Assembly (NCBI RefSeq): GCF_019635155.1
Contig: NZ_JAHBZY010000012.1
Span: 1 to 64,000 of the forward strand
Origin: Nitrosomonas sp.
Lineage (GTDB): Bacteria; Pseudomonadota; Gammaproteobacteria; Burkholderiales; Nitrosomonadaceae
DNA: 64,000 nucleotides
Reading direction: 5' to 3'
Part shown: positions 28,830 to 39,354 of the stretch, piece by piece
How the letters are laid out: every line of letters begins with the position of its first letter
Position numbering within the stretch: position 1 is the stretch's first letter
Made by a program: the position numbers and the translations under genes
Notes under the pieces: generated by a model
Told to the model about the DNA's origin: nothing
The model's database searches: none
What the model saw: the letters and a program-made list of their open reading frames with translations, nothing else

Positions 28830-31649
28830 ATGAAAAAAATCAGCGACTATTCCAAGTATCAGAATATCCTTCCCTACGACAGCGAGATTTTTGGCGTTTA
28901 TCAGCCGATGATCGGGTGGAAATCGAAGCGCATTCAGCAACGCATCGCTAAAGGTTTCAGTGCGGATTTAAGCAAGGTGCGCGATCAATTGTTCAAGGGT
29001 TATCGCGGCAATTTTGAGATGGTGCTGAACGAACGCGGCATGCTCGACAAGATTTCGCAGTTGAACATCGGTAGCAACGAGGTGCCGCGCAAGGGGGCGA
29101 TGGGGAGTTTCGTGATCGAGAATCTGGCGCGCGGGTTGCCGCCGCTGGAAAATTACGACGAACGCATTTGGGACCGGTTGATCGATGAGGAGCGCATTAA
29201 GACCGCATTGGATCGCGAGGTGATTCCGAACGTGATGGAGTGGTATCGCGGCGCGCAAGATGCGCGTGCGGATAGCCGCGCGGAGCAGACCAACGCACTG
29301 GCGGCCGAGCAGTTACAGCGCGAATCGGCGGTGGCGGGTTATGTGCTGCACCTGAAGCAAACCAAACAGTTTGACGCGTTGAAACAGTTGTTCTATAAAC
29401 CGGATAATCACTGGGCCAATTTGCAAAAGCTGCTGAGTTTCAAGGACCCGCTCGATTACATCGACCCGTTTAAGGACCTTGGCCGCGCCGGGTTGTCGCC
29501 GATCGGTATCGTGCATTTGTTCCGTCAGTATTTTTTCGAGTTCGATACCTTTCTCGGTCCGGCGGTCGGACATGTGTGGTTGAGTCCCGGCAGCAGCGTC
29601 GAATTGGTCGAAGTCAGTACGCGCCGCACCTTGGTTGAGCGCACGTTGGAGACCTCGCTGGAAACGACGATCAAAACCGAGAAATCGTTGACCGAGGAAG
29701 ACGAATTGTCGCAAGCGGTAAAGGAGGACAACAAATCCGATACCAAATTCGGCATGAACGCCACCGCCAACCAAAGCTGGATCGGCGGCAGCGCTAGCGC
29801 GTCCAGCAGTATCGATATGGCCAATACGCAATCGAAGGCGCGCGAAGTGTCGCACAAGCACATGCGCCAGCAGACCGAGAAAATTTCCACCGAAATCCGC
29901 AAAAATTACAAATCCACCTTTCGCACCGTCACCGAAACCACCGATACGTCGAGTAAGCGTTATGTATTGAACAATACCACCGCCGATCTGCTCAATTACG
30001 AGATGCGCCGCAAGATGCGCCAGGTCGGCGTGCAAGTGCAGGATATCGGCACGTATTTATGCTGGCAGACGTATGTCGACGATCCGGGCCGGCAATTAGG
30101 CATTTCCAAGCTGGTGCATTTGGCCAAAGGACCGGAAGTCGGCGAAACACCGCCTCCGGAAGCGATTCCGATGCCGCAAGCGGTCACGACCGAGTTGAAC
30201 ATGGATATTCCGTTCGTGCCCAGAACCGAAGACACGTTGCCGGAAGACGATATGGATGAAGTCTACGCCGAAGGCAAAGAAGTGAATCTGGACACCAACG
30301 AAGGCGAACCGGAGAAAATTCAATGGCATTTCGGCGGTTTCAAGGCGCAGTGCGATCAACCGGGTTACGAATACGGCGAGGACGGTTTTATTACCTTCGA
30401 TTATGGCGGCAATGACATTCGCTTGCAGATCGATGGCGTGGAGGAGGTCTCAGCCGGTTCGATCCGCTTCTCGGTCAAGGTCAAGCACGTCAATTTCCGC
30501 AACGTGTCACCGTTGCGCGTGATCGCCAAGATCACCTGGCAGCCGACCAAGAAACTGCGCGACGATATCACCGCGCAGAACGATCAGAAAATTGCCGAAT
30601 TCAACGAGAAAACGCGAATGGAATTCGAGCAGGCCTTCGTCGAAGCGGCGCGCGATCGCATCAACAAAATGTCGCGCATCGAGTCGCGTAAGTACGAGGA
30701 TTTGCGCGAGGAAGAACGCATCGTGGTTTACCGCTGCCTGATTCAGGACATGCTGACCAAGGGTTTGCCGATGCCGGACGATCGCACGCGGCATGTGGTG
30801 TCGGAATTGCTCAGCACGATTTTCGATATCGACAAAATGCTGTATTTCGTCGCGCCGGAATGGTGGCGTCCGCGCTTGCATAAAAGCCACCAAGGATTGG
30901 GTGGTATCCGCAAACCTTCTACCGTTGAGCCCGCGCCGGTAAACACGACGGCTGTCAGCGTTTCGGTTTTTTCGCAAATCAAAGGCAAACTGAACAAAAA
31001 TCTGGTGACGTCCGCTGCGATCAAAACCGAGGATACACAGATTGCGGTAACCGATACCGTCACTTGGGGCGGCTTGCACGATAATCGCGTCGATAATTAT
31101 TACATCACCGAGGAATCCGCCCCCGCCAAGCTCGGCGCGTCGCTCGGCTGGTTGATGCAACTTGACGGCGACAACATGCGCAATGCCTTTTTGAACGCGC
31201 CGTGGGTCAAAGCGGTGATTCCGATCCGGCCCGGTCAGGAACACGCGGCGATGAATTGGCTGCAACGCTTGCACGTCGAGGGTACCGACGGTCTGGACGA
31301 TGATTACGTCGCGCCGGCGGAAGAGCTCGCCGGAATTCCGCACGGCGGTCCGAACGTAACGATTCGCGACGCCATCAATCATTTGTGCGATATGGTCGCG
31401 GACAAACATGCCAAGTCGATGCAAGTCGGGCGTTATCCCGGCGACGAAATCAACGACGATAACCGTGTGTCGGCGACACCGGTCGACAAGGTGTACGAAC
31501 ACGGTTTTTATCCGCTGCAGGGTGGTTTCCGTGCGTTGCAGGGCGGCGAGGATTTTGAAGTATTCGATCAATGGGTGGAAGTACTGCCGACCGATCAAGT
31601 CGTGCCGGTACCGGTTGCTTACGATCCGAAAACCGGACGGCAGTTGTAG
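28830..31649 (+). CDS. Large unrecognised protein (about 939 residues)
   Basis: I start at ATG 28830, nine bases after AAGGA; an upstream GTG at 28821 is in frame. The protein has no signal peptide and no clear membrane segment. A glutamine/glutamate-rich coiled region (about 110-190) is followed by a serine/threonine/glutamate-rich stretch (about 255-380: TLETSLETTIKTEKSLTEED, then alternating polar residues). An Ig-like beta region (IQWHFGGFKAQCDQPGYEYG) and a helical segment with many arginines come next. I do not recognise a family. The next gene begins 2 bases after its stop, so the two are translationally coupled; together they suggest a large cytosolic or exported particle component, but that is a guess. 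Confidence 0.75.
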   Translation: MKKISDYSKYQNILPYDSEIFGVYQPMIGWKSKRIQQRIAKGFSADLSKVRDQLFKGYRGNFEMVLNERGMLDKISQLNIGSNEVPRKGAMGSFVIENLARGLPPLENYDERIWDRLIDEERIKTALDREVIPNVMEWYRGAQDARADSRAEQTNALAAEQLQRESAVAGYVLHLKQTKQFDALKQLFYKPDNHWANLQKLLSFKDPLDYIDPFKDLGRAGLSPIGIVHLFRQYFFEFDTFLGPAVGHVWLSPGSSVELVEVSTRRTLVERTLETSLETTIKTEKSLTEEDELSQAVKEDNKSDTKFGMNATANQSWIGGSASASSSIDMANTQSKAREVSHKHMRQQTEKISTEIRKNYKSTFRTVTETTDTSSKRYVLNNTTADLLNYEMRRKMRQVGVQVQDIGTYLCWQTYVDDPGRQLGISKLVHLAKGPEVGETPPPEAIPMPQAVTTELNMDIPFVPRTEDTLPEDDMDEVYAEGKEVNLDTNEGEPEKIQWHFGGFKAQCDQPGYEYGEDGFITFDYGGNDIRLQIDGVEEVSAGSIRFSVKVKHVNFRNVSPLRVIAKITWQPTKKLRDDITAQNDQKIAEFNEKTRMEFEQAFVEAARDRINKMSRIESRKYEDLREEERIVVYRCLIQDMLTKGLPMPDDRTRHVVSELLSTIFDIDKMLYFVAPEWWRPRLHKSHQGLGGIRKPSTVEPAPVNTTAVSVSVFSQIKGKLNKNLVTSAAIKTEDTQIAVTDTVTWGGLHDNRVDNYYITEESAPAKLGASLGWLMQLDGDNMRNAFLNAPWVKAVIPIRPGQEHAAMNWLQRLHVEGTDGLDDDYVAPAEELAGIPHGGPNVTIRDAINHLCDMVADKHAKSMQVGRYPGDEINDDNRVSATPVDKVYEHGFYPLQGGFRALQGGEDFEVFDQWVEVLPTDQVVPVPVAYDPKTGRQL

Positions 31650-31651
31650 GC

Positions 31652-33130
31652 ATGGCGGATTTCGAGGTTCAATTTACCGATCCGTCATTTATTGAACCGT
31701 CGGCAAAGGAATCGGCGTTCGGCTGGAAGAACAGCGAAGTCGTGGTGTTTCGCGGCGCCGATGAATCCCAGGTTTTACAACCGGATTCGAGTGGTTCCTG
31801 CAAATGGTCGAGCGATAAAGCCGATTCCTGGAGCATCTCCGATATCCGCCGGCGTGTGCAGAATGTACCGTATGCATGGCGCATGGATGGTCAATCGGCG
31901 CTGATTCCCAAGGTCGAAGCCGGTGCGCCGCTGCGTGCCGTCGTATCGGCGCGCGCCCGGTTGTCGTTGTGGACCGGTCTGGCGAACTTCACCAAGCGCG
32001 TTGCGGTTTTCCACAAAATCGACGGAAAGATCCCATCGGCGCAGCAATTCGAAGCATTCATGAGCAAATTTTGCGGCGGCATGGACGATCTTTCGCTGAT
32101 CGCGACAATCAGCCGGCGAGCGGATGGTTCGGTGGATCTGTCGCCGGAACTGGCGGTGTTCGGTCACAGAGTCGGTAAGTCGGCAAGCAAGGACCGGGCT
32201 TTTGTCGAGCAAGTGCTGAAGAATTTGATCAGCGCGTGCCATTCGCAAGGTATTCAGGTTACTGCGGGCTACGAAGTGCGCGACGACTACGATAAACAGA
32301 CGCAAGGTGATTTTGTCTCGTTCATTACCTCGCGAAATTCCGATATGACCGACCATGCCACGCGAATCCGCGATGTGCTCGATAACTGGAGTTTTGATGG
32401 TGTCGGCTTCGATATCGAAGTGAACGGTATCGGGCCGAGCGATCAAAGCGATACCATGAAAGCTTGGTTCAAGCAGGGAAAAACCATCAAGGATTGGGTG
32501 ACCGCAAGGCCAACTTCATCCGATCCGGTTGCAAAAAAAGAGCAGGCCGCTGCGGATAATCTGCAGAAACTGTATCAAACGCTGGCGCAACTGCTGATCA
32601 CCAAGGGGCGTTTCGTATCGTATGCGACCGCTGCTTTTGTCGATGCTAAATCCGGTAATTTCGACGACGGTGTTTATATTTTCGGGCATACCCGGGTGCA
32701 GCCGATCGGTTTGGCTGCCGGGCGTGCCAACATGATCGCCCGGATTATGGCTTACGACGAAGGATTCCAAGCCGGTGGCGGAGAAAAAAGCGGAAAGCCA
32801 TCCACAGCGCAGGATTCGTTGACGAAACGGCATGTGCAAATTCTGAAATCGATCACCAGCGCGGGTATTCATCCTTCCATCGTGCAGCTTGGAATCAAAA
32901 TGGAAAGCTTGAAGGATTTTGGCATGAAAAGCGGTCACATGACCGTAGATCAAGCGGTGAGTCGTTGTGCCGATTTGCGCCGTTTCCGCACCGGACTGAT
33001 TACGTTTTCCGGCAGTAATGGTTCACCGGCTGATGAGGTCGCTGCATTTGCTCGCTACGACAAAGCATTGAACGAATCCGAATTCACCCGGCGCCATTTT
33101 CTCGGCGTGCCGTTTCAGGCGCCGCATTGA
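31652..33130 (+). CDS. GH18-like TIM-barrel protein of unknown function
   Basis: The protein of about 493 residues starts at ATG 31652, two bases past the preceding stop. Its middle resembles a glycoside hydrolase 18 barrel: FVSFITSRNSDMTDHATRI, then WSFDGVGFDIEVNG, which matches the DGxxxDxE catalytic strand with the glutamate retained. The N-terminal 110 residues form another domain, and there is no signal peptide. GH18 proteins cleave chitin or peptidoglycan-like sugars or act as lectins. Without a secretion signal it may be carried by its neighbour or act inside the cell. The family call is moderately secure, the substrate unknown. Confidence 0.65.
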   Translation: MADFEVQFTDPSFIEPSAKESAFGWKNSEVVVFRGADESQVLQPDSSGSCKWSSDKADSWSISDIRRRVQNVPYAWRMDGQSALIPKVEAGAPLRAVVSARARLSLWTGLANFTKRVAVFHKIDGKIPSAQQFEAFMSKFCGGMDDLSLIATISRRADGSVDLSPELAVFGHRVGKSASKDRAFVEQVLKNLISACHSQGIQVTAGYEVRDDYDKQTQGDFVSFITSRNSDMTDHATRIRDVLDNWSFDGVGFDIEVNGIGPSDQSDTMKAWFKQGKTIKDWVTARPTSSDPVAKKEQAAADNLQKLYQTLAQLLITKGRFVSYATAAFVDAKSGNFDDGVYIFGHTRVQPIGLAAGRANMIARIMAYDEGFQAGGGEKSGKPSTAQDSLTKRHVQILKSITSAGIHPSIVQLGIKMESLKDFGMKSGHMTVDQAVSRCADLRRFRTGLITFSGSNGSPADEVAAFARYDKALNESEFTRRHFLGVPFQAPH

Positions 33131-33199
33131 TTGTTTCTTGCAAGCGACCTCTGTCAGTATGAAGCTGCGCCGGAGCTTTTCGGAACTTTCGTTGCGCGA

Positions 33200-36100
33200 T
33201 TATACCCAGCCTTCCTGTAACAGGACGCTACCAATTAAATGGACCGCAGCTTCGGTGCTACTTGCAATTTCAACCGAGAGTTCACTGCGATCCACTTGAT
33301 TGTTTTCCAGCCGGGATAGTTGCAAATTGAGCTCATCGTCCGTGGCGGAGCGTCCTAGTGTGCGGGTATAAATCGCTTGCACATAATCGCTATCGGATGC
33401 GGCGCTCAGGTCGGTATTTTGCTGAAACCAAGCGAGGATCGTATCAAGACCGGTTTCAGCCTGTAATACCTCCTGTCCCAATTGCCACTCATCGGCCGTG
33501 GCGTCGCGGTCAAAGAAGCTGTGCACCAGGCGCGCCACGATCGCTTCGGTTTGGTTATGCGCGATCACCACCGTTTTGGCGCTATCAAAAGCAATGGTTT
33601 CGGCGTTTTTTAGACTCAGCATGGCGCCGTCATCCAGGCGCGTCAATTCCAGCCGGTCGTTGACAAACTCCAAATGAAAATTGTCACGCTGGCCCGGCAT
33701 GCGCAGAGTATCATGACCCGCGCCGCCATCGACATTCAAAGCCAATCCCAAGGGCACGGAACCGATGTCATTGCCGACAGTACCGGTTATGTCGCGTAAT
33801 GTATCCAGCCGGATAATGTAGGGATTGGTATCCAGCCCGGCCAGTAATTCTTCACTGGTTTTATCCTGAAACGCTGCGGCTTCGGGCAAGTTGCGAAAAG
33901 CCGCTAAAATATCATCGGTTGTCGCACCCGCCCAGTTTTGCACGGCATTGCCTTCAGCAGCCGTCAAGTCGCGCCCCAGCCAGTTTTTTACCAGATGATG
34001 CGCAACCGCTTCACGCTCGGAGTAAGCAATAGCGATTGCGGGGCCTGTGGCGAATTGGATCAGCTCGATATCCGTGAGCGTATCGGTTTCGCCGTCGTCA
34101 CGTGTCAAGGTGATTTCGTTGCCTGCAATGGTGATGCGATAATCCGTCAGTTGTCCTTCCTGTACGGCAGTATCAAAACCCAATCCGCCATTCAGGCGAT
34201 CATTTCCGCTCCCACCGCTTAACCGGTCGTCACCGGCACCGCCGAAAACGATGTCATTGCCGGCATCACCGGAAGTTTGATCGTCGCCGCCAAGACTGCC
34301 GATCGTATCGTTGCCGCCGCCGCCGGACAAGGTGTCGTCACCGGGTCCCAGTACGATAAACTGATTCTGATCGTCTCCCGCGGCGAAATTGTCGCCGGCG
34401 CCGCCTACTACGCGGATGGCGCCGATAATGGAGGCAAAAGCTATGTTGTCCATCTGAATGATCGTACCGGACGGCAGGTGTGTGGCATCAATGACCAGCA
34501 TGACCCTGGTATCGCCTGCGATTTCCGGGCCGCTGATGATAATTGGTGCCGCAGGCGCCTGATCGCTTGCGATAACCGGGGTTATTGTGCGAATGCCGAT
34601 TCGATCGCCCGCGTTCAGTTGCGTTAAGAAAAGCTGCGCTTGAGCGTTCAACGGCGTTGCAGCATTGTTATTTTCCCCGGTTATTTGTTTAATTGCCGCC
34701 AGCATGTTCGATTTGGCGTCTTCCGGATTCAATTCCCGTGTTTGGCCTGTAACCGTCAATCCGGCTCCAACCGGTAAACTGACTGTCAGTAGGGCATTGC
34801 CTTGCGAATTGGTGATGACGGGTATATCTGCATAATTGCCGAATAATGAATTCGGATCATCTTTTCTTGACGATTCGATCGTTGAGACGATCGTAACGAC
34901 AGTGCCGTCGGATTGCGTTGTGGTGGTGGTCGTCGCGCCATCGGTGGTTGTGGTAGTGGTATTACCTTCACTATTGTTACCGCCGCCTCCGCTTCCTGTT
35001 GAAGTGGTGGGAAGCGTAACCGTAATACCATTGCCGCTGGCGTCAACGACGGTCACGGCCGGATCGGCGCCCGCCGCCCAATCTTCCGCAGCGGCCAGGT
35101 TATAGGTTGTGGCATCGTTCGATGCCGTACCGTTCTTGTTCAAAAGAGCATTCACAGCGGTTTTGTCGGTCGAGCTTAATGTTAATGTAAACGCTGTGCC
35201 GGAAGTGATCTCGACATTGGCGGAATCGGTCAACGTATACGTTGCGCCACCTTCACCGGTAAACGTAAATTTATTGGCGACAATGTCATTGGTTGCGCCG
35301 CTCAGCTTGAGCAAGTTGGACCCGGTGACTACCAGTATTCCCGTGCCGGCATTGTAGGTAGCCGATGTAATGGCAGGGGGCGCTACGTTGGAGACGGTGA
35401 TGCCGTTTCCACTCAAATCGGCTACGCTGACCGCCGCATCGGCGCCGGTGGCCCAATCTTCCGCCGCCGCTAGATTATAAGTAGTGGCACCGGTCGAGCT
35501 GGTGCCGTTTTTGTTGGCGATCTGATTAATCGCCGCTTTGTCGGTCGTGCTGAGTGTAACTGTAAATGCGGTGCCGGAGGTAATCTCGACATCGGCGGAG
35601 TCGGTGAGTGTGTAGGTGGCGCCGCCCTCGCCGGTGAACGTGAATTTGGAAACGTCGATATCGTTGGTTGCGCCGCTTAACTTCAGGAAATCGCTGCCGG
35701 TGACCACCAATGCACCGGTGCTGGCATCGTACGTGGCGGATGTGATCGCGGGTACGGCAACATTGGAAGCGGTGATACCGTTGCCGCTGGTATCCGAGGT
35801 GTCGCCGGTAGTGACATTGGTGTTCCAATCATCCGCAGCGGCCAGATTATAGGTGGTGCCGCCGGTGGATGCCGTGCCGTTTTTGTTGACGATCTGATTG
35901 ATGGCCGCTTTGTCGGTCGCGCTGAGCGTGACAGTGAATGCTGTGCTGGAGGTGATTTCGACATCGGCGGAGTCGGTCAACGTATAGGTTGTGCCGCCTT
36001 CGCCGGTGAGAGTTAGTTTGGATGCGTCGATGTCAAAACCACCGCCATTAGCTTGCAGATTGGTGCCGGTAACGACGAGGGTGCCGGATGACGCATCGTA

Positions 36101-39100
36101 GGTCGCTGAAGTAATGCGCGGATTGATTGAAACCGTGATCGCATTGGTTGTATCGCTGATATCGGGGGTTGAATCGGCGCCCGATAGCCAGTTATCTGCG
36201 GCAGCCAGATTGTACGTAGAGCCACCGGAAGAGACGGTGCCGGTTTGGTCCAGCAAAGCATCGATATTGGTTTTGTCAGCGCCGGATAGCGTGACGCTGA
36301 AAGACGTCGCCGAAGTGATTTCCACATCGGAGGAACTGGTAATGGTATAGGTTGCGTTTGCGGTTCCGCCGGTGAATGTCAGCGTTGAGATGTCAATATC
36401 GTTATTGGTGCCGACCTTGTTGAATAAATTGGTGCCCGTGACAACCAATATACCGGTATCGGAATCGTAAGTGGCTGAAGTGATGGTCGAGGTTTGAACA
36501 TTACTTACCGTGATTGCGTTGCCTGTCAGATCGGCGACAGCGGTCGAAGTGGCGCTGCCAGCCATCCAGTCTTCCGCCGCCGCGATATTGTAGGTGGTTG
36601 CGCCGGAAGAAGTCGTGCCGTTCTTGTTCAGCAATCCGTGCACCACTAACTGGTCGGCGGCGTTCAGCGTGACGCTGAAGGAAGTTGCCGAGGTGATATC
36701 CACGTTTGATGATGTTAATGTGTAACTGCCGCCTTCACCTGTGATCGTCAACAAAGAAACAGCAACATCGTTGGCGCCGCCGCTATTGGAAACGAGGTCG
36801 GTCCCGGTAACCGTCAGTACGTTAGTGCTGGCGTCAAAAGTAGCGGAAGTAATGGTGGGTGCCGCATAGTTACTGACCGTAATACCATTGCCGGTCAAAT
36901 CGGCAACGGCTACAGCGGCATCGGCGCCGGCTGCCCAATCTTCTGCGCCGGCCAGGTTATAGGTCGTACTATTGACCGATGATGTGCCGTTTTTATTGAG
37001 TAATGCTTCGACATTGGTTAAATCTGCGCCGGTCAGCGTCACCGAGAAAGAGGCTCCCGAGGTGATTTCTACATCCGTAGCGCTGGTCAGCGTGTAGGTT
37101 GCGCCACTTTCTCCGGTGATGGTCAGTTTGGAAAGATCGATGTCATTGCTGGCGCCGCTTTTTTGCAGGAAGCCGGTTCCGGTAACCGTTAGCACATTGC
37201 TGTTGTAGTCATACGTGGCGGATGTTATGGTTGGTACCGCGACATTGGAAACCGTAATGCCGTTACCGGTGGTGTCCGCCACAACAACGGCCGCATCGGC
37301 ACCGGCGGCCCAATCTTCCGCTGCGGCTAGATTGTAGGTGGTGCCGCTGGTTGAAGACGTACCGTTCTTGTTGATGATTTGATTGACGGCGGCTTTGTCG
37401 GTGCTGCTCAAGGTGACGGTGAACGCGGTACCGGAAGTGATTTCGACATCGGCGGAATCGGTGAGCGTGTAGGTGCTACCACCTTCGCCGGTGAACGTGA
37501 ATTTGGAGGCGTCGATATCGTTGGTTGCGCCGCTTAACTTCAAGAAACCGGTGCCGGTGACCACCAATGCACCGGTGCTGGCATCGTACGTGGCGGATGT
37601 TATGGTTGGTACCGCGACATTGGAAACCGTAATGCCGTTACCGGTGGTGTCCGCCACAACAACGGCCGCATCGGCACCGGCGGCCCAATCTTCCGCAGCC
37701 GCTAAATTATAAGTAGTGGCGCCGGTCGAACTGGTGCCATTCTTGTTGATGATTTGATTGACGGCGGTTTTATCGGTACTGCTCAAAGTGACGGTGAACG
37801 CGGTACCGGAAGTAATTTCGACATCGGCGGAATCGGTCAACGTGTAGGTGGTGCCGCCTTCGCCGGTGAACGTGAATTTGGAGGCGTCGATATCGTTGGT
37901 TGCGCCGCTTAACTTCAAGAAACCGGTACCGGTTACCACCAATGCACCGGTGCTGGCATCGTACGTGGCGGATGTGATTGCGGGTATGGCTACGTTACTG
38001 ACGGTAATGCCGTTGCCGGTCGTATCCGAGATATCGGTATTACCGATGACGGTGTTCCAATCATCGGCGGCGGCTAGGTTATAGGTGGTGCTGCCGGTGG
38101 AACTGGTGCCGTTTTTGTTGATGATTTGACTGACAGCGGCTGTGTCGGTGCTGCTCAAAGTGACGGTGAACGCGGTGCCGGAAGTAATCTCAACGTCGGC
38201 GGAATCGGTCAGTGTATAGGTGGCGCCGCCTTCACCGGTGAACGTGAGCTTGGAAGCATCAATATCATTGGCCGCACCGCTGGCTTTAACAAAGTTTGAT
38301 CCGGTGACGGTCAATGTGCCAGTGCTGGCATCGTAAGTGGCCGACGTAATAGTGGGTGTTTGCACATTGCTGACAGTGATTGCGTTGCCGGTCGTGTCGG
38401 CATTGCCGCTTTGTGCCGGATTCCAGTCAGCCGCTGCAGCGATGTTATAAGTAGTCGAATCAACTGAGGAAGTACCGTTTTTATTTAGCAATCCTTCAAT
38501 ATTGATCTGATCGGCGGTATTCAGGGAAACGGTAAATTGCGTTGCTGAATCAATTTCAACATTTGACGAGGTCAATGTATAGGTTGCACCGCCCTGTCCG
38601 GTCAACGTCAGTTTGGATACATTAATATCGTTGGTTGCGCCGCCAGTAGCGACCATATTAGTGCCAGTGACTACCAGTGAATTCGTGCCGGCGTCGTAAG
38701 TGGCCGAGGTGATCGTGGTGGGAACGACCGCTGCCGAGGTGTCGATATCATCGATGGTCAGTTCTACCGCACTGCTAAAAGAAAAACGTATTTCGTCAAC
38801 ATTGTTGAATGCGGAGTTAAACGTCAGCAGTCCGCTATAGAGTAGTCCGAGGACGCCTTCCTGCGTATAGCTGATATTTCCAGCCGTATCGTTGATGCTT
38901 AAATCGACTGATTCCGCCGAAACGACCAGAACGCCATCCCGGTAACCGGTGATGGATAAAGAACTTGAATTACCATTCGGACCGTTGTCAATTCTGAATG
39001 AATTGAGCTTGAAATCGGAGCCATCCGAAGATTTGAAATAGAAATCAGTGACATTGGCGCCATTATAATTGGAAACAATGGATCGTCCGCTGAATTGATT

Positions 39101-39241
39101 CAGAAGCACGGTAAACTCTATGCTGTTGGGATTTGCGAAATCAACTGCGCTGTTGGCGCCAAATTCCCATCCGCTGTAGGTGGCTGAGGTAACACCATTG
39201 TAAGTGACGAGCGAACCGCTGTCGAAATTTGTAGTCGTCAT
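33200..39241 (-). CDS. Giant repeat protein with RTX calcium-binding repeats and DUF4214-like C-terminus
   Basis: The 2013-residue protein begins with a beta-rich domain (about 1-170) without a signal peptide. Ten repeats of about 110-125 residues follow, each starting with ITSATYDAS-like sequence and ending near GNGITVSN. After a threonine-rich linker come RTX nonapeptides (GDDTLSGGGGNDTIG, GGAGDDRLSGGSGNDRLNGG) at about 1630-1690. The end carries two DUF4214-like helical units (HHLVKNWLGRDLTAAEG; ARLVHSFFDRDATADEW). RTX repeats and the lack of an N-terminal signal point to type I secretion and a calcium-folded surface adhesin or S-layer-like protein. No type I transporter genes are in the window. 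Confidence 0.85.
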   Translation of the reverse strand: MTTTNFDSGSLVTYNGVTSATYSGWEFGANSAVDFANPNSIEFTVLLNQFSGRSIVSNYNGANVTDFYFKSSDGSDFKLNSFRIDNGPNGNSSSLSITGYRDGVLVVSAESVDLSINDTAGNISYTQEGVLGLLYSGLLTFNSAFNNVDEIRFSFSSAVELTIDDIDTSAAVVPTTITSATYDAGTNSLVVTGTNMVATGGATNDINVSKLTLTGQGGATYTLTSSNVEIDSATQFTVSLNTADQINIEGLLNKNGTSSVDSTTYNIAAAADWNPAQSGNADTTGNAITVSNVQTPTITSATYDASTGTLTVTGSNFVKASGAANDIDASKLTFTGEGGATYTLTDSADVEITSGTAFTVTLSSTDTAAVSQIINKNGTSSTGSTTYNLAAADDWNTVIGNTDISDTTGNGITVSNVAIPAITSATYDASTGALVVTGTGFLKLSGATNDIDASKFTFTGEGGTTYTLTDSADVEITSGTAFTVTLSSTDKTAVNQIINKNGTSSTGATTYNLAAAEDWAAGADAAVVVADTTGNGITVSNVAVPTITSATYDASTGALVVTGTGFLKLSGATNDIDASKFTFTGEGGSTYTLTDSADVEITSGTAFTVTLSSTDKAAVNQIINKNGTSSTSGTTYNLAAAEDWAAGADAAVVVADTTGNGITVSNVAVPTITSATYDYNSNVLTVTGTGFLQKSGASNDIDLSKLTITGESGATYTLTSATDVEITSGASFSVTLTGADLTNVEALLNKNGTSSVNSTTYNLAGAEDWAAGADAAVAVADLTGNGITVSNYAAPTITSATFDASTNVLTVTGTDLVSNSGGANDVAVSLLTITGEGGSYTLTSSNVDITSATSFSVTLNAADQLVVHGLLNKNGTTSSGATTYNIAAAEDWMAGSATSTAVADLTGNAITVSNVQTSTITSATYDSDTGILVVTGTNLFNKVGTNNDIDISTLTFTGGTANATYTITSSSDVEITSATSFSVTLSGADKTNIDALLDQTGTVSSGGSTYNLAAADNWLSGADSTPDISDTTNAITVSINPRITSATYDASSGTLVVTGTNLQANGGGFDIDASKLTLTGEGGTTYTLTDSADVEITSSTAFTVTLSATDKAAINQIVNKNGTASTGGTTYNLAAADDWNTNVTTGDTSDTSGNGITASNVAVPAITSATYDASTGALVVTGSDFLKLSGATNDIDVSKFTFTGEGGATYTLTDSADVEITSGTAFTVTLSTTDKAAINQIANKNGTSSTGATTYNLAAAEDWATGADAAVSVADLSGNGITVSNVAPPAITSATYNAGTGILVVTGSNLLKLSGATNDIVANKFTFTGEGGATYTLTDSANVEITSGTAFTLTLSSTDKTAVNALLNKNGTASNDATTYNLAAAEDWAAGADPAVTVVDASGNGITVTLPTTSTGSGGGGNNSEGNTTTTTTDGATTTTTTQSDGTVVTIVSTIESSRKDDPNSLFGNYADIPVITNSQGNALLTVSLPVGAGLTVTGQTRELNPEDAKSNMLAAIKQITGENNNAATPLNAQAQLFLTQLNAGDRIGIRTITPVIASDQAPAAPIIISGPEIAGDTRVMLVIDATHLPSGTIIQMDNIAFASIIGAIRVVGGAGDNFAAGDDQNQFIVLGPGDDTLSGGGGNDTIGSLGGDDQTSGDAGNDIVFGGAGDDRLSGGSGNDRLNGGLGFDTAVQEGQLTDYRITIAGNEITLTRDDGETDTLTDIELIQFATGPAIAIAYSEREAVAHHLVKNWLGRDLTAAEGNAVQNWAGATTDDILAAFRNLPEAAAFQDKTSEELLAGLDTNPYIIRLDTLRDITGTVGNDIGSVPLGLALNVDGGAGHDTLRMPGQRDNFHLEFVNDRLELTRLDDGAMLSLKNAETIAFDSAKTVVIAHNQTEAIVARLVHSFFDRDATADEWQLGQEVLQAETGLDTILAWFQQNTDLSAASDSDYVQAIYTRTLGRSATDDELNLQLSRLENNQVDRSELSVEIASSTEAAVHLIGSVLLQEGWV
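35012..38722 (-). repeat. Ten tandem coding repeats within the giant RTX protein
   Basis: Ten imperfect units of about 330-380 bp code for the ITSATYD...GNGITVSN modules. Two neighbouring units around 37290-37990 are nearly identical at the DNA level, with a period close to 375 bp, while the first and last units are much more divergent. This pattern indicates recent unit duplication or conversion and makes the gene prone to copy-number change. Confidence 0.85.
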
Positions 39242-39354
39242 TGTGTAACTCCTGTAAGTGCTTTAGAACTCAGGTCAGTCGTTGCTTCGGGAAATACTTC
39301 ACGTAAGCGTAACCGCTGCCGGGAAAATCGTTTTGCTGCTGTGACCGGATTTCA

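Noticed and set aside
30507-31598. Long open frame (363 codons) on the minus strand inside the 28.8-kb gene
   Set aside because: Antisense shadow of the GC-rich coding strand; low-complexity residue mix and no motif.
33200-39241. CRISPR array or mini-satellite
   Set aside because: The repeats are about 330-380 bp, in frame and coding; there are no short repeats with unique spacers.
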